64,000 bases of DNA from Pseudobacteriovorax antillogorgiicola (GCF_900177345.1 NZ_FWZT01000014.1:124001-188000), one strand, 5' to 3'; shown: positions 45,171 to 53,449, counted from the stretch's first letter. Translations and numbers: made by a program. Notes: generated by a model not told the origin, from the letters alone.

Positions 45171-45535
45171 TAAGCGAATATTCTTGGATATATCGTCTCG
45201 TTCGGTGGTGTATTTGTGCGGCCCTGCCACTTGTCGGGGGCGAGTTTCGTAAGATCATCCACTATTGTGTGAGCAGAGCCTTTTGCTATGGCGGCTGTTT
45301 GTGTTTATGCAGTAAATCTTTTTCTTGACAGCTTTTAGCTTGGAGGGTAGAGATTGCTGTGAGAGGCAACAAATTGCAGATCTCATCTGCATAATACCAA
45401 AATCGCCAGCCGACTAGCCTTGTTCATACACGAAAGTTTTTACACCCTCATTTGTTTCCCTCGATACTGTTCCCTTTTTGTTCCCTCAGCCCAGAAAGTG
45501 AATAGGAACTTTTCTTCCGAGTAAACGATTACTTA
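45171..45535. other. Intergenic region before the HigBA-like module
   Basis: 365 bp with no supported gene. It contains the left copy of a 17-bp direct repeat (45468-45484) that recurs at 46179 on the other side of the toxin-antitoxin module. Confidence 0.4.
45468..45484. repeat. Direct repeat, left copy
   Basis: TGTTCCCTTTTTGTTCC occurs here and again at 46179-46195, bracketing the toxin-antitoxin genes. The flank (CTCAGC..AGAAAG) is also similar after the second copy. It may be a recombination scar. Confidence 0.5.
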
Positions 45536-45850
45536 CTAGGCAGCGTCTATAACCTTCAGCTTCAACCCGGCTTTTTTTATTTGTTCTTCTATTATTAGCT
45601 TCGCGAAGCTCTCAGGATGATACCCCAAAATTTTCGCATACTCGACAGCCTTTTCAGGGCTGGGAAGCCTTCTTCCCTTCTCAATATCGCACACTTTTTG
45701 TCGAGAAAGGCCTAGTAGCTTACCATATTCTTCTTGCGTCCACTCTTCCCCTTCTCGGATCGAGCGAAACAGGTCTGCAAAGGTTAATGGACCGCCTGTT
45801 AATTTTTCCAGGAACTTCATCGCTTTTGATTTTTTCTTTTTAGTAGTCAT
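45536..45850 (-). CDS. HTH (XRE/HigA-like) antitoxin
   Basis: 104 residues. Helix-turn-helix around 38-80 (WTQEEYGKLLGLSRQKVCDI EKGRR and following), a fold of HigA-type antitoxins. Lys-rich N-terminus. The upstream toxin frame ends overlapping its start (ATG ACT ACT AA), the usual toxin-first HigBA arrangement. The antitoxin looks intact while the toxin is frameshifted. Confidence 0.8.
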   Translation of the reverse strand: MTTKKKKSKAMKFLEKLTGGPLTFADLFRSIREGEEWTQEEYGKLLGLSRQKVCDIEKGRRLPSPEKAVEYAKILGYHPESFAKLIIEEQIKKAGLKLKVIDAA

Positions 45851-46099
45851 GGTTATGCACCTCTATCACAACTATGTTGTCAACGATTTGGTATATAGCC
45901 CTCCAAGACTTAGCAGTCTAATCGATCTTTGACCTTTTCTTTTGCCCTTTAACGGCTCATCATGAAATCCTGGAATTTTCCTAACTTCCTCGATTCCATA
46001 ATCTTGTACCTGACTTACCCAATACATCAACTTAGACTGGACGTAGTTCGGTACTTTTCGGAGCTGCTTCTTGGCATTATTTGAAAACTCGACTTCCAT
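45840..46099 (-). pseudogene. Frameshifted RelE/HigB-type toxin
   Basis: From ATG 46099 (AGGAGG 11 nt upstream) the frame reads a RelE/HigB start (MEVEFSNNAKKQLRKVPNYV) to QRSIRL, then runs to an early stop near 45871. Shifting phase near 45920 restores KSWRAIYQIVDNIVVIEVHN and HDY, the conserved ending, with stop 45840-45842 overlapping the antitoxin start by 11 bp. A one-base loss in an ancestral codon explains it. It is either dead or rescued by frameshifting; I favour dead. Confidence 0.7.
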
Positions 46100-46178
46100 G
46101 TCTTGTAATTCCTCCTGCAAGGAATGTACCCTTAATATGGGTACAAGGCAATCACAAACTCGAGTTTTGCGGGTAGGA

Positions 46179-46195
46179 TGTTCCCTTTTTGTTCC
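46179..46195. repeat. Direct repeat, right copy
   Basis: Same 17-mer as at 45468, direct orientation, about 40 bp before the tmRNA-3'-end copy. Confidence 0.5.
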
Positions 46196-46232
46196 TTAGC
46201 TGAGAAAGACTCTAGTGATTTTAGGTTGTTAG

Positions 46233-46257
46233 TGGTGGAGGCGGCTGCAATCGAACC
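46233..46257. repeat. Partial copy of the tmRNA 3' end (att-like)
   Basis: Matches the last 25 nt of the tmRNA gene (50786-50810) at 23 positions, same orientation: TGGTGGAGGCGGC, three bases, AATCGAACC. It includes CCA end and T-arm. Such fragments mark attachment sites of elements integrated at ssrA. Confidence 0.7.
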
Positions 46258-46493
46258 TGGAAAAAGAAATACCAAACAAGCCAAGGCTTTGTAAACCTTA
46301 AGTTTTTAGAGGTCAGATTGGTTGGAAGAGGTTCAGCTCTGGCAGCTTACGTATATATACCGAATGGGTTGGGAAAAATTTTTCTGAGAATTTCGGGTGA
46401 GGTTTCGTTTGAACCTATTATTTTTGAAAAAGCTTGCTTAGCTATTACTCTCGCTCAATCAATCGCTGATCGAAAAAAGTGTTCATTGCCGAT
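46258..46493. other. Stretch after the att-like site
   Basis: About 235 bp between the att-like site and the end of the LysR gene. A short plus-strand open frame (46318-46503) overlaps LysR and has no ribosome site; I see no gene. Confidence 0.3.
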
Positions 46494-47390
46494 TCATAGA
46501 TGAGTGGCTTCATAAGCTGAAAATTCTTCTGCCGCAAAGTCAATGAAGTTGCGTAGCCGAACTGGCAAAAACTTTTTCTCCACATAAACCAGCGACAAAG
46601 CAACTTTATCCGCAGTCCAATCAGGAAGGATTGGTATGAGAGAGCCTCTTTTAACTTCACTTGAGACATGGAATCCGCCTAGGAATCCCATTCCAAGTCC
46701 TTCCATCACGAGGGCTTTAACGACGTGAGGGTCATCACACCAAATATGGGAATTGATCTTTTGAGAATGGGTGGACTTCCCTTTCTTAAAAGTTGCTTTT
46801 CTGTTCTTAACAGGCTTAAAGCCTATAATGGTATGTTGACTTAACTCCTTGGGGTGGGTTGGTGATCCATGCTTGTCGATATATTCTGGACTGGCGAAGG
46901 CCCCTACTTTGGCTTCGGCCAACTTGCGCAACTTGAGAGAAGAGTCGGCAAGCTTTCCAATTCTTATGGCTATGTCAATGTTGTGCGAGACCAAATCTAA
47001 CCGTTCGTTTGTCAAGATGAGTTCTAACTCGACTTTAGGAAAAGCTGTAGAAAAACGCCTGATCAACGAAGGCAAAACACTTTGGCCGAGATCCACCGTT
47101 GAAGTGACTCGCAGCAGTCCTTGTGACTCTGTATTTGACTGGGTGATTTCATTTTTCGCTAGTTCAATGACTTCCATTGCTTGAAAGCATCCCTCATAGA
47201 ACTTCTGCCCCGCTTCTGTGACGGAAACACGTCTTGTAGTCCGATTGAGGAGAGTCACGCCAAGAGACTCCTCCAGCTGTGAAATGCGAGCACTAACTGT
47301 AGAGTTAGGGATATCAAGAGCCTTCGCTGCGCCAGTGAAGCTCTCGGCTTGTACAACTTTCACGAAAATATCTATTGATTTCAGCTGCAT
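46494..47390 (-). CDS. LysR family transcriptional regulator
   Basis: 298 residues. N-terminal HTH (FVKVVQAESFTGAAKALDIP, SRISQLEESLGVTLLNRTTR-type) and C-terminal effector domain (about 90-290), as in the CrgA-like subgroup. Divergent from the YceI-pirin-reductase operon by 152 bp, so it probably controls it, perhaps in response to oxidants or quinones. Inference from arrangement. Confidence 0.92.
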   Translation of the reverse strand: MQLKSIDIFVKVVQAESFTGAAKALDIPNSTVSARISQLEESLGVTLLNRTTRRVSVTEAGQKFYEGCFQAMEVIELAKNEITQSNTESQGLLRVTSTVDLGQSVLPSLIRRFSTAFPKVELELILTNERLDLVSHNIDIAIRIGKLADSSLKLRKLAEAKVGAFASPEYIDKHGSPTHPKELSQHTIIGFKPVKNRKATFKKGKSTHSQKINSHIWCDDPHVVKALVMEGLGMGFLGGFHVSSEVKRGSLIPILPDWTADKVALSLVYVEKKFLPVRLRNFIDFAAEEFSAYEATHL

Positions 47391-47542
47391 ATATTATCCA
47401 AATATATGTAAAGAGATTTTTAATTATACCCTATAATGTAAAATCAGAAAATACCGTAAAGTCAATTGTGTGTGGGATGAGGAAGCAGCGCATCGCTAAG
47501 CATTGAAAGTCTGAAACACTTTAACCGTAAAAGGGTTCAACG

Positions 47543-48106
47543 ATGAAGAAAAAGACAATTATTCCAGCGATCATCATATTGTTCATGATATCGACCAATC
47601 TATACGGTTCAACCGACGGAAACTGGGTTTCTTGGGGTGCTAAGAAAACGATGTTTTTGTTCAACGACAAGACTGCCATCGGCATGAACAAGAACATTAA
47701 CGCGAAGCTCGACAAGTCTAACGGTACTATAAAGTTAAAGATGTCAATTCCTCTAGACAAATTCGACAGTGGTGAACCCGACCGCGATGCTGAAGTTGTT
47801 AAGATGTTGAAGGGCGACGTTAGTAAAAACTTGATGTATGAATCTGAGACTTTCTCACCCGAAAAGTTTGAACAGTTACGAAACGGTCAAACAGATCAAA
47901 TTTCCGGCAAACTAAAAATCGGCAACAAATGGTTCGATGTCGTCTTCGCTGTCAAAATCGCAAACAACAAATTGTCAGGACAGGTCGAAACAAAACTAAC
48001 TGAATTTGGTATTGAGCCCCCGAGCATGGTGGGCGGAATCATGGTGAGTGTGAAAGACTATATTGCCCTTAAAGTGAACTTGGATTTGTCCACCTTGCCC
48101 CATTAA
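47543..48106 (+). CDS. YceI-like periplasmic protein
   Basis: 187 residues with signal peptide (IIPAIIILFMISTNLYGS). The body is YceI-like: KMSIPLDKFDSGEPDRDAEV followed by YESETFSPEKF, and a lipocalin-like strand set. YceI binds polyisoprenoid or amphiphilic lipids. AAGGG is 8 nt upstream of the ATG. First gene of the likely LysR-controlled operon. Confidence 0.8.
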   Translation: MKKKTIIPAIIILFMISTNLYGSTDGNWVSWGAKKTMFLFNDKTAIGMNKNINAKLDKSNGTIKLKMSIPLDKFDSGEPDRDAEVVKMLKGDVSKNLMYESETFSPEKFEQLRNGQTDQISGKLKIGNKWFDVVFAVKIANNKLSGQVETKLTEFGIEPPSMVGGIMVSVKDYIALKVNLDLSTLPH

Positions 48107-48129
48107 CAACTGATTTGGAGGAAGGACAA

Positions 48130-48180
48130 ATGATGAGCGAATCACAGGTTATTTATACGGGTACATTGATCTTACGTTAA
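48130..48180 (+). CDS. 16-residue micro-ORF with strong ribosome site
   Basis: GGAGGAAGG lies just before tandem ATGs; the frame runs MMSESQVIYTGTLILR and stops, 13 bp before the pirin start. It may be a leader peptide coupling translation, or a truncated gene remnant. Not recognised. Confidence 0.35.
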   Translation: MMSESQVIYTGTLILR

Positions 48181-48193
48181 TTGGAGCGGAATT

Positions 48194-49069
48194 ATGAATC
48201 GAACTGTAGAAACAGTGATAAAAGGAAAGAATGAAACTATCGGCCCTCATCAGATCATTCGCTCTCTTCCTGACCGGCAAAGATTAATGATAGGCCATTT
48301 TATCCTTCTCGACCAATTGCTGAGGGTAAGGTTCGACACGTCGGATCTAGAACATAACTTGGCGGCCATGGGGGATACCTCACATCCTCATCGAGGTATA
48401 GCTACGCTAACCTATCTATACGAAGGAGCGATTCATCACAAAGATAGTTTGGGCAATAGCGAAACTATCGAAGCCGGAGGAGTGCAGTGGATGAACTCTG
48501 GGAATGGTATCATTCACGACGAAGCACCTAGTTATGCTCCCAACCAAGGGTCGATTACGATTAACGGCGTTCAGCTGTGGATCAATTTACCAACGAAAGT
48601 GAAAGCTGAAAGACCGGAATATCTCGCCCTTCACAAGAAAGCTGTCCCAGAGGCAACCCTTTCCAATGGAAAAGGCAAACTCCGTGTTGTGGTGGGACAA
48701 TACGAAGATGTCAGATCAAAGGTTCCGACTTATGCTGAAATGTTTTTGTGGGATGTTCGAATTCAACCAGGTGAAACAGTGCATGTCGCGATTCCACCGA
48801 ATTTGGAGGCCGGAATTGTTATAATGGAAGGACAACTAAAAATAGACAATGCGGTTTTAAGCCAGAACGAAATGGCTGTATTGACCGAAAACGCAGACAC
48901 GGTTGAATTGACCAACATTTCGGACAGCGAAAGCTGGTACCTTATTTTTGGAGGTGAAACCTACAACGAGCCAGTAGCTTTGGGTGGTCCCTTTGTCATG
49001 AATACAAAAGACGAGTTGTATATCGCTAAAAAAGACTATTCTGAGGGGAGATATGGGGTGATCAAATGA
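48194..49069 (+). CDS. Pirin family protein
   Basis: 291 residues, usual length. Motifs HPHRGIATLTYLYEG, HHKDSLGN, GGVQWMNSGNGIIHDE supply the three His and one Glu iron ligands. Bacterial pirins act as quercetinase or redox-sensing regulators. SD GGAGCGG 6 nt before ATG. Overlaps the next gene by 4 bp. Confidence 0.93.
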   Translation: MNRTVETVIKGKNETIGPHQIIRSLPDRQRLMIGHFILLDQLLRVRFDTSDLEHNLAAMGDTSHPHRGIATLTYLYEGAIHHKDSLGNSETIEAGGVQWMNSGNGIIHDEAPSYAPNQGSITINGVQLWINLPTKVKAERPEYLALHKKAVPEATLSNGKGKLRVVVGQYEDVRSKVPTYAEMFLWDVRIQPGETVHVAIPPNLEAGIVIMEGQLKIDNAVLSQNEMAVLTENADTVELTNISDSESWYLIFGGETYNEPVALGGPFVMNTKDELYIAKKDYSEGRYGVIK

Positions 49070-49620
49070 AATTTCTACTTATTGCAGCTACTAATCACAA
49101 GAATTCAATCAACAAGAAACTATTGTACTTCACTAAAGGAATCGTTAGCGAGTTGATTCCAAACTCTGAGGTTAACACTATCGATCTTGTTGACTACGAA
49201 CTCCCGCTTTACCGTCAGGACCGCGAACAAGAGAATGGTATTCCGGAAAAGGCAAAACGGTTCTACCAAATGATTGGAGAAGCAGACGCAGTCGTGATTG
49301 CATTTGCCGAACATAACGGTTCCTACACGGCGGTTTATAAAAATTTGTTCGACTGGACCTCTCGCTTAAATCAGAAAGTTTATCAGGACAAACCTACAAT
49401 TCTGATGGCCGCGACCCCTGGGCCGCGTGGAGGAGCAGGGGTCTTAGGAGCAGCAGAGATGGCAGGACCATTCTTCGGAATGGACATCAAAGGCAAGGTG
49501 TCAGTGGGAAAATTCAAAGACAACTATGATTTAGTTACCAATGAAATCATCAATAGAGAAATCGTTGATCAGATTCGTTCAACCGTTGTTGCTCTAAAGA
49601 AGGAGTTCGAAAATGATTAG
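49066..49620 (+). CDS. NADPH-dependent FMN reductase
   Basis: 184 residues, flavodoxin-like: AATNHKNSINKKL start, AFAEHNGSYTAVYKNLFDW (FMN phosphate region), ATPGPRGGAGVLGAAE. It probably reduces quinones or azo/FMN substrates. Start overlaps pirin (ATGA) and its end overlaps the next gene by 8 bp. Confidence 0.92.
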   Translation: MKFLLIAATNHKNSINKKLLYFTKGIVSELIPNSEVNTIDLVDYELPLYRQDREQENGIPEKAKRFYQMIGEADAVVIAFAEHNGSYTAVYKNLFDWTSRLNQKVYQDKPTILMAATPGPRGGAGVLGAAEMAGPFFGMDIKGKVSVGKFKDNYDLVTNEIINREIVDQIRSTVVALKKEFEND

Positions 49621-50047
49621 CCACAAATCTCTAATTCGCACATCAACTGTTTTATGGGTAATTTGGGGTCTTGTTCATGCTTTTGCTGGAATCATGACGA
49701 TTACACAGGACATACCAAACGCAATTGCTGGGATAGCAGATGGCGTAGACCCATCTATTCTTCAAATGTCATACCCAGATGCTGTGGGTGGGATTCTCGG
49801 ACAGCATGGATGGAATCTGCTCTGGTTTGGCGTCGCAACCACGATAGGTGGTGTTTTTATGTGGCGCGGTTCTGTCACGTCCATTTTCGTAACGGCGATG
49901 ATTGGCGGACTTGCGGATATTGGATATTTTCTTTTTATGGACTTAGGCGGTTTTGTCAATTTTGTTCCTGGTACGGTCATGACCCTTATCTGCGCCAGTG
50001 CCATTGTTCTCAGTTTTGTTGCTCACTATAGATTCCGAGATGAGTAG
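49613..50047 (+). CDS. Four-span membrane protein
   Basis: 144 residues with four hydrophobic spans (about 10-30, 55-75, 82-102, 110-135) and short loops. Overlaps the reductase gene by 8 bp, so it is in the same operon. Family not recognised; looks like DoxX/DUF-type small membrane proteins that accompany redox enzymes. Confidence 0.75.
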   Translation: MISHKSLIRTSTVLWVIWGLVHAFAGIMTITQDIPNAIAGIADGVDPSILQMSYPDAVGGILGQHGWNLLWFGVATTIGGVFMWRGSVTSIFVTAMIGGLADIGYFLFMDLGGFVNFVPGTVMTLICASAIVLSFVAHYRFRDE

Positions 50048-50200
50048 TATTCATAAAAATACTTAGGGATTTAGCGATAAGAGTTTCGACACTCAATTTG
50101 CAGCTAAATCGGGGCTTAAGGTCTATAGCTGAAGCCTGTAATAATCAATCGAATGGTTTGGTCGAAGCCCTTGTAATTTATAAAAGAATTTGAAGAACAA

Positions 50201-50572
50201 TTAGGCCCGAGATTTCAACTTGTCTACAGATCTGATAAATGCTGAAAGCATTTTTGAAATTTCAGCAAGCTGGTCATATAGGTTGCCAACAGTCGAATCA
50301 GAAAGCAGACCTCTCCTAGCCATGACTTGCAGAATTGCAAAGCATTCAAACGCGGAACCGCGGGCTATCCAAAAAAATTGACGCTTTTTCCCTTTGTGCC
50401 ATCTACCATTCCCCTCGGCGATATTGAGCGGAATGGATAACGAGGCACGCTCCATCTGATCTCGAAGGGATCTTGAGCAGTTGGAACCCAAACTGTCCAG
50501 TACCTGATTGATGTTGTCATTCCAGTCAATTGCAGCTTTGTAAACTTTTGGATCTTCGAATGAAAAGGCCAT
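50201..50572 (-). CDS. Four-helix-bundle (23S IVS-type) protein
   Basis: 123 residues. Motifs FEDPKVYKAAIDW, RSLRDQMERASLSIPLNIAE, GRGSAFECFAIL-like (ARGSAFECFAILQV) are those of the S23/IVP four-helix-bundle family, known from intervening sequences in 23S rRNA genes but also in accessory DNA. Function unknown. AGATACC is near the ATG. Confidence 0.88.
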   Translation of the reverse strand: MAFSFEDPKVYKAAIDWNDNINQVLDSLGSNCSRSLRDQMERASLSIPLNIAEGNGRWHKGKKRQFFWIARGSAFECFAILQVMARRGLLSDSTVGNLYDQLAEISKMLSAFIRSVDKLKSRA

Positions 50573-50612
50573 AGGTATCTCCTCTATCCACCCTAAACGA
50601 TCATCTTGTGCT

Positions 50613-50630
50613 AACGAGCTTTAGCTCGTT
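50613..50630. terminator. Hairpin upstream of the four-helix-bundle gene
   Basis: AACGAGC pairs with GCTCGTT around TTTA. It may be the tmRNA-side terminator or belong to the mobile boundary. Confidence 0.35.
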
Positions 50631-50699
50631 CGAAGTTTCGTACATAATGTTGTGAGTTGGAAGTGACATCAGATTTCAGAGGAGGACATCTATCAACCC

Positions 50700-50788
50700 C
50701 TCTATCTACTCTCAACAAGCTACTCATGCTCCAGTTTCGCTAAGATGATAGTTGAGAGTAGATAGAGTAGTTTCGCAAGCGAAACTGG
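50700..50788. repeat. Two interlocked inverted repeats at the ssrA 3' end
   Basis: Pair A: CTCTATCTACTCTCAAC (50700-50716) with GTTGAGAGTAGATAGAG (50751-50767). Pair B: CCAGTTTCGCT (50731-50741) with AGCGAAACTGG (50778-50788), which includes the CCA end of tmRNA. A local hairpin GTTTCGC/GCGAAAC (50770-50785) may terminate tmRNA transcription. The A-B-A'-B' order cannot form simultaneously except as a pseudoknot. Confidence 0.65.
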
Positions 50789-51140
50789 TGGAGGCGGCGG
50801 GAATCGAACCCGCGTCCGAATGTGGGCAGACAAAGGCTACTACATGCTTAGATCCTAGATTTATCCTCCTGCTACAGGCGCCCGAGGCAAGCTACTGTAG
50901 CCGCAGCCTGATTGATGTCCCATGAGTTCTACAGGCGGAAGACTCTCAGTGGTAAGCCAACGGATAGTACGTCTAGCTAGGAGTGTTGGCATCTCCTAGG
51001 TCAACGTAGCAGAACTTAAGCTGCTAAAGAGTAATCGTTGCCGATTAACATTTGAAACGCGTTTATAACCGGGTCACGTTACCACCCCGGACATGCTCCT
51101 TAAAATCGGCTTCCACACCCGTCGAAACCAGTGCGCCCCC
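50786..51140 (-). ncRNA. ssrA: tmRNA (ssrA)
   Basis: 355 nt on the minus strand. The 5' end GGGGGCG pairs with CGCCTCC next to A-CCA, giving a 7-bp acceptor stem; GGTTTCGACGGG follows near the 5' end, and CTAAGCATGTAGTA and GGACGCGGGTTCGATTCCCG lie near the 3' end. The tag reading frame (51016-51042) encodes GNDYSLAA and ends at the TAA within TTTAGCAGCTTAA. It rescues stalled ribosomes with SmpB. The encoded CCA is present. Confidence 0.96.
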
Positions 51141-51158
51141 ATAAGGGAGAAAGCCGTA

Positions 51159-51174
51159 ACTGCTCGAAAGCAGT
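51159..51174 (-). other. UUCG-loop hairpin just upstream of tmRNA
   Basis: On the tmRNA strand ACTGCT-TTCG-AGCAGT forms a perfect stem 19 nt before the mature 5' end. It may guide RNase processing of the tmRNA precursor. Confidence 0.45.
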
Positions 51175-51513
51175 GGAACCAATGTTTATAGAAAATCTTC
51201 CTCTAAAAGCAAAGGAAAATCGGAACATCATGTCCCCTGAATTGGTGACATTACCGACAACCCGGTGCAATGGGCAGGTCTTCGGAAGGTTTAATATGTC
51301 TATATGGCTTATTTGTGAGGAGGATCTTCCCGACTCAGATGTAGCTGTTCACCAGTGTTTGTAGGTTGGCGTCTATTTTATCTAGCCTTATGCAATACTC
51401 CTCCAGCTGGCCTGTCCATACCTGGGATATCATGGGCGAACGGCAGGAGTAATCAGAGAAAAAGAAGCTGGATAGATTGAGCAACCTTTATTTTCAATGT
51501 AGGTGAGAGCCCA

Positions 51514-51621
51514 GTGTGCTACTGCCAGCTCTGCCAACAAAATTTTGCCATGTTTAAGCTAGAAGGGGTCGCTGAGTTCTGGTCAAACTGCAATCAATAT
51601 GTTGATTGCTCTGTGACTTAG
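51514..51621 (+). CDS. Possible 35-residue Cys-rich micro-protein
   Basis: GTG start with AGGTGAGAG upstream. The product has CYCQLC near its start and two late cysteines (C-x5-C), a zinc-knuckle-like layout. Very short; may be a chance frame. Confidence 0.25.
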   Translation: MCYCQLCQQNFAMFKLEGVAEFWSNCNQYVDCSVT

Positions 51622-51974
51622 TTTTAACGATAGTTGGATTAAAGGTCACCATCGATAAGGATTTGAAACTAAAATCGTACGTCGAGCCACTCATGCTATT
51701 ACGACAACTCGTCAGCTTTCAGCTGGCCTGATGACAACTGAAGAATGAGTACAAAGTTTTACGACAAAGCCAATGAATCGGCTTGTCGGATCGATGGGAA
51801 TAACCTGTTGCTGATTGAAGGTAATTTAACGCTAACAGAACATATTTATCGCTAGATTAATTCAATGGTTTGTGTAGAGTCCTAGCGAATTTGGGGTATG
51901 GAAGTATGCCTATGAACTATATGCTGTAAACAGATTATTGACTAATATAAAGTCGAAATTTTAGGAGTCCAAAA

Positions 51975-52661
51975 GTGCTGAAAGAAAGTATTGCAATAGC
52001 GTCTATGTTAATGTCTTCAGTCGCCGTATCACAAGCAGATGACGAGGCTAATCGGAGCAAGACATCAGCAGATTGGAGAAGTGAGAAACCTTTTACCGTA
52101 GGGGCTGAACTAGGTTGGTTTGTTTTTCCTATTTCAGGAGCTGGAGCTCGCATTGGTTACAATCTTAATCCAAATTTGAATGTAGGATTTCGGTTTGCTG
52201 CAGGTGAGTGGGATGCTAGCCCCTTAGTTTCAGAAGGGATTTATACCACAATAGATACTTTCACTTTGGATGCGAGCATAGTGGAAGTGGATGCGAAGTG
52301 GTTTGTAGGCAATAGCTTCTATTGGAGAGTTGGTTTAGGTCAAAGGCAAATCAACTCTGACATCTCTGTAACTGATCAATATGATGGAACTAATATTACT
52401 GCGACTCTAGAGTCAACATCGTCTGCGGTCAGTATTGGTCTGGGCAACATATGGACTTTGGATTCAGGTTTATACCTAGGTGGCGAATGGATCGCTGCTA
52501 GCATTCCGCTAGGATCGAGTTTCTCCTCAAGCGTAACTTCTAATGCGATTACTGATGAAGACCTGCGTGATCTTGTAGAGGATATGGAGGAGGTTTCTGA
52601 GGATTTTGGAACTGTGACAACCTTTGGGCTTGCAACTTTCTTGATAGGCTATCAATTCTAG
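51975..52661 (+). CDS. Predicted outer-membrane barrel protein
   Basis: 228 residues. GTG start with AGGAG 7 nt upstream. Signal peptide ends near AVSQA. Repeated amphipathic strands (VGAELGWFVFPISG, ARIGYNLNPNLNVGFRFA, FYWRVGLGQRQI, VSIGLGNIW) and a terminal FLIGYQF with the C-terminal Phe typical of barrels. Similar in kind to, but not clearly homologous with, the protein at 38838. Confidence 0.75.
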   Translation: MLKESIAIASMLMSSVAVSQADDEANRSKTSADWRSEKPFTVGAELGWFVFPISGAGARIGYNLNPNLNVGFRFAAGEWDASPLVSEGIYTTIDTFTLDASIVEVDAKWFVGNSFYWRVGLGQRQINSDISVTDQYDGTNITATLESTSSAVSIGLGNIWTLDSGLYLGGEWIAASIPLGSSFSSSVTSNAITDEDLRDLVEDMEEVSEDFGTVTTFGLATFLIGYQF

Positions 52662-52663
52662 CA

Positions 52664-52699
52664 TTATACTAAAATTTACCCTTATACTAAAATCTACCC
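52664..52699. repeat. Two tandem 18-bp repeats
   Basis: TTATACTAAAATTTACCC followed directly by TTATACTAAAATCTACCC, one base different, starting 3 nt after the stop of the barrel gene. Confidence 0.7.
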
Positions 52700-52869
52700 T
52701 TATGAATTCACCTTCGTTCGAAATTGAGCATTAATTGAATCTTTTTTGTTGGGAAGGTGGATTCAGCTATATGTCCTCTCCACAGCCTATGAGCTGGTGA
52801 CTTGTTGCTATGATCAACTTCCAATAAGTCTATATAAAGGCTCCATCCAAACTCCCCAAGAGGATCATC

Positions 52870-53364
52870 TTGAATAAGAAACTTATAACAATCAACGGAA
52901 CCAGCCTTGCCGGCAAGTCAACGGTGTGCCGGGAACTACTGAAACAAACGAAGTCATCTGCGTGGCTCGATGGGGATTGGTGTTGGATGATCAACCCCTT
53001 TCATGTCACCGAAGAAAATAAACGAATGGTCGATCGCAACGTATCATTTCTTCTTAGGTCTTACTTATTCAATTCAGCGATCGAAACTGTGTTTCTGTCC
53101 TGGATACTGGATAAGGATGAAATATTTGATAACATCCTTGGTCCTCTTAAGGGTATGGACTTTGAGGATCACAGGTTTACGCTACTAGCCCCTCCTGAAA
53201 CGATCCGCGAAAGAGCGAAGTTGAGAGGAGGTTGTAGTGCAGAATGGATCGAACAAACGATTCGTCGTCAAGAAAGCTACTTGAAGCTCTCAAGTATTAA
53301 AATTGACGGAAACCAATCACCAGCCAAGATTGTATCTGAGATAACTGCATATCTGAAAAAATAA
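52870..53364 (+). CDS. P-loop small-molecule kinase-like protein
   Basis: 164 residues. Walker A GTSLAGKST at about 9-17; DGDW and a lid-like REERAKLRGG (RERAKLRGG) stretch follow, as in shikimate/gluconate-kinase or chloramphenicol-phosphotransferase-like proteins. TTG start has GAGGATC upstream. Substrate unknown; no resistance role is established. Confidence 0.75.
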   Translation: MNKKLITINGTSLAGKSTVCRELLKQTKSSAWLDGDWCWMINPFHVTEENKRMVDRNVSFLLRSYLFNSAIETVFLSWILDKDEIFDNILGPLKGMDFEDHRFTLLAPPETIRERAKLRGGCSAEWIEQTIRRQESYLKLSSIKIDGNQSPAKIVSEITAYLKK

Positions 53365-53449
53365 TGGCGTTGCATTAATTGTTGTTGTGATATGTTGTAA
53401 GGTTATAAGAACGACAAAAGAAGAGTTAATCAAGGTAACGGAGAAAATT

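Larger units (their letters stand above)
51141..51974. other. Long region upstream of tmRNA
   Basis: About 830 bp between tmRNA and a barrel gene. Contains a UUCG-type hairpin at 51159-51174 and one possible micro-ORF (51514). A plus-strand frame starting inside tmRNA (51131-51364) has no ribosome site and is rejected. Possible tmRNA -10 (minus strand TATAAA near 51187). Otherwise nothing clear. Confidence 0.4.

Noticed and set aside
46233-46257. A second tmRNA or tRNA gene
   Set aside because: Only the last 25 nt of tmRNA are present; the rest of the molecule is missing, so it is an att-like scar.
51131-51364. Plus-strand open frame starting inside the tmRNA gene
   Set aside because: No ribosome site, antisense to tmRNA, no recognisable protein.
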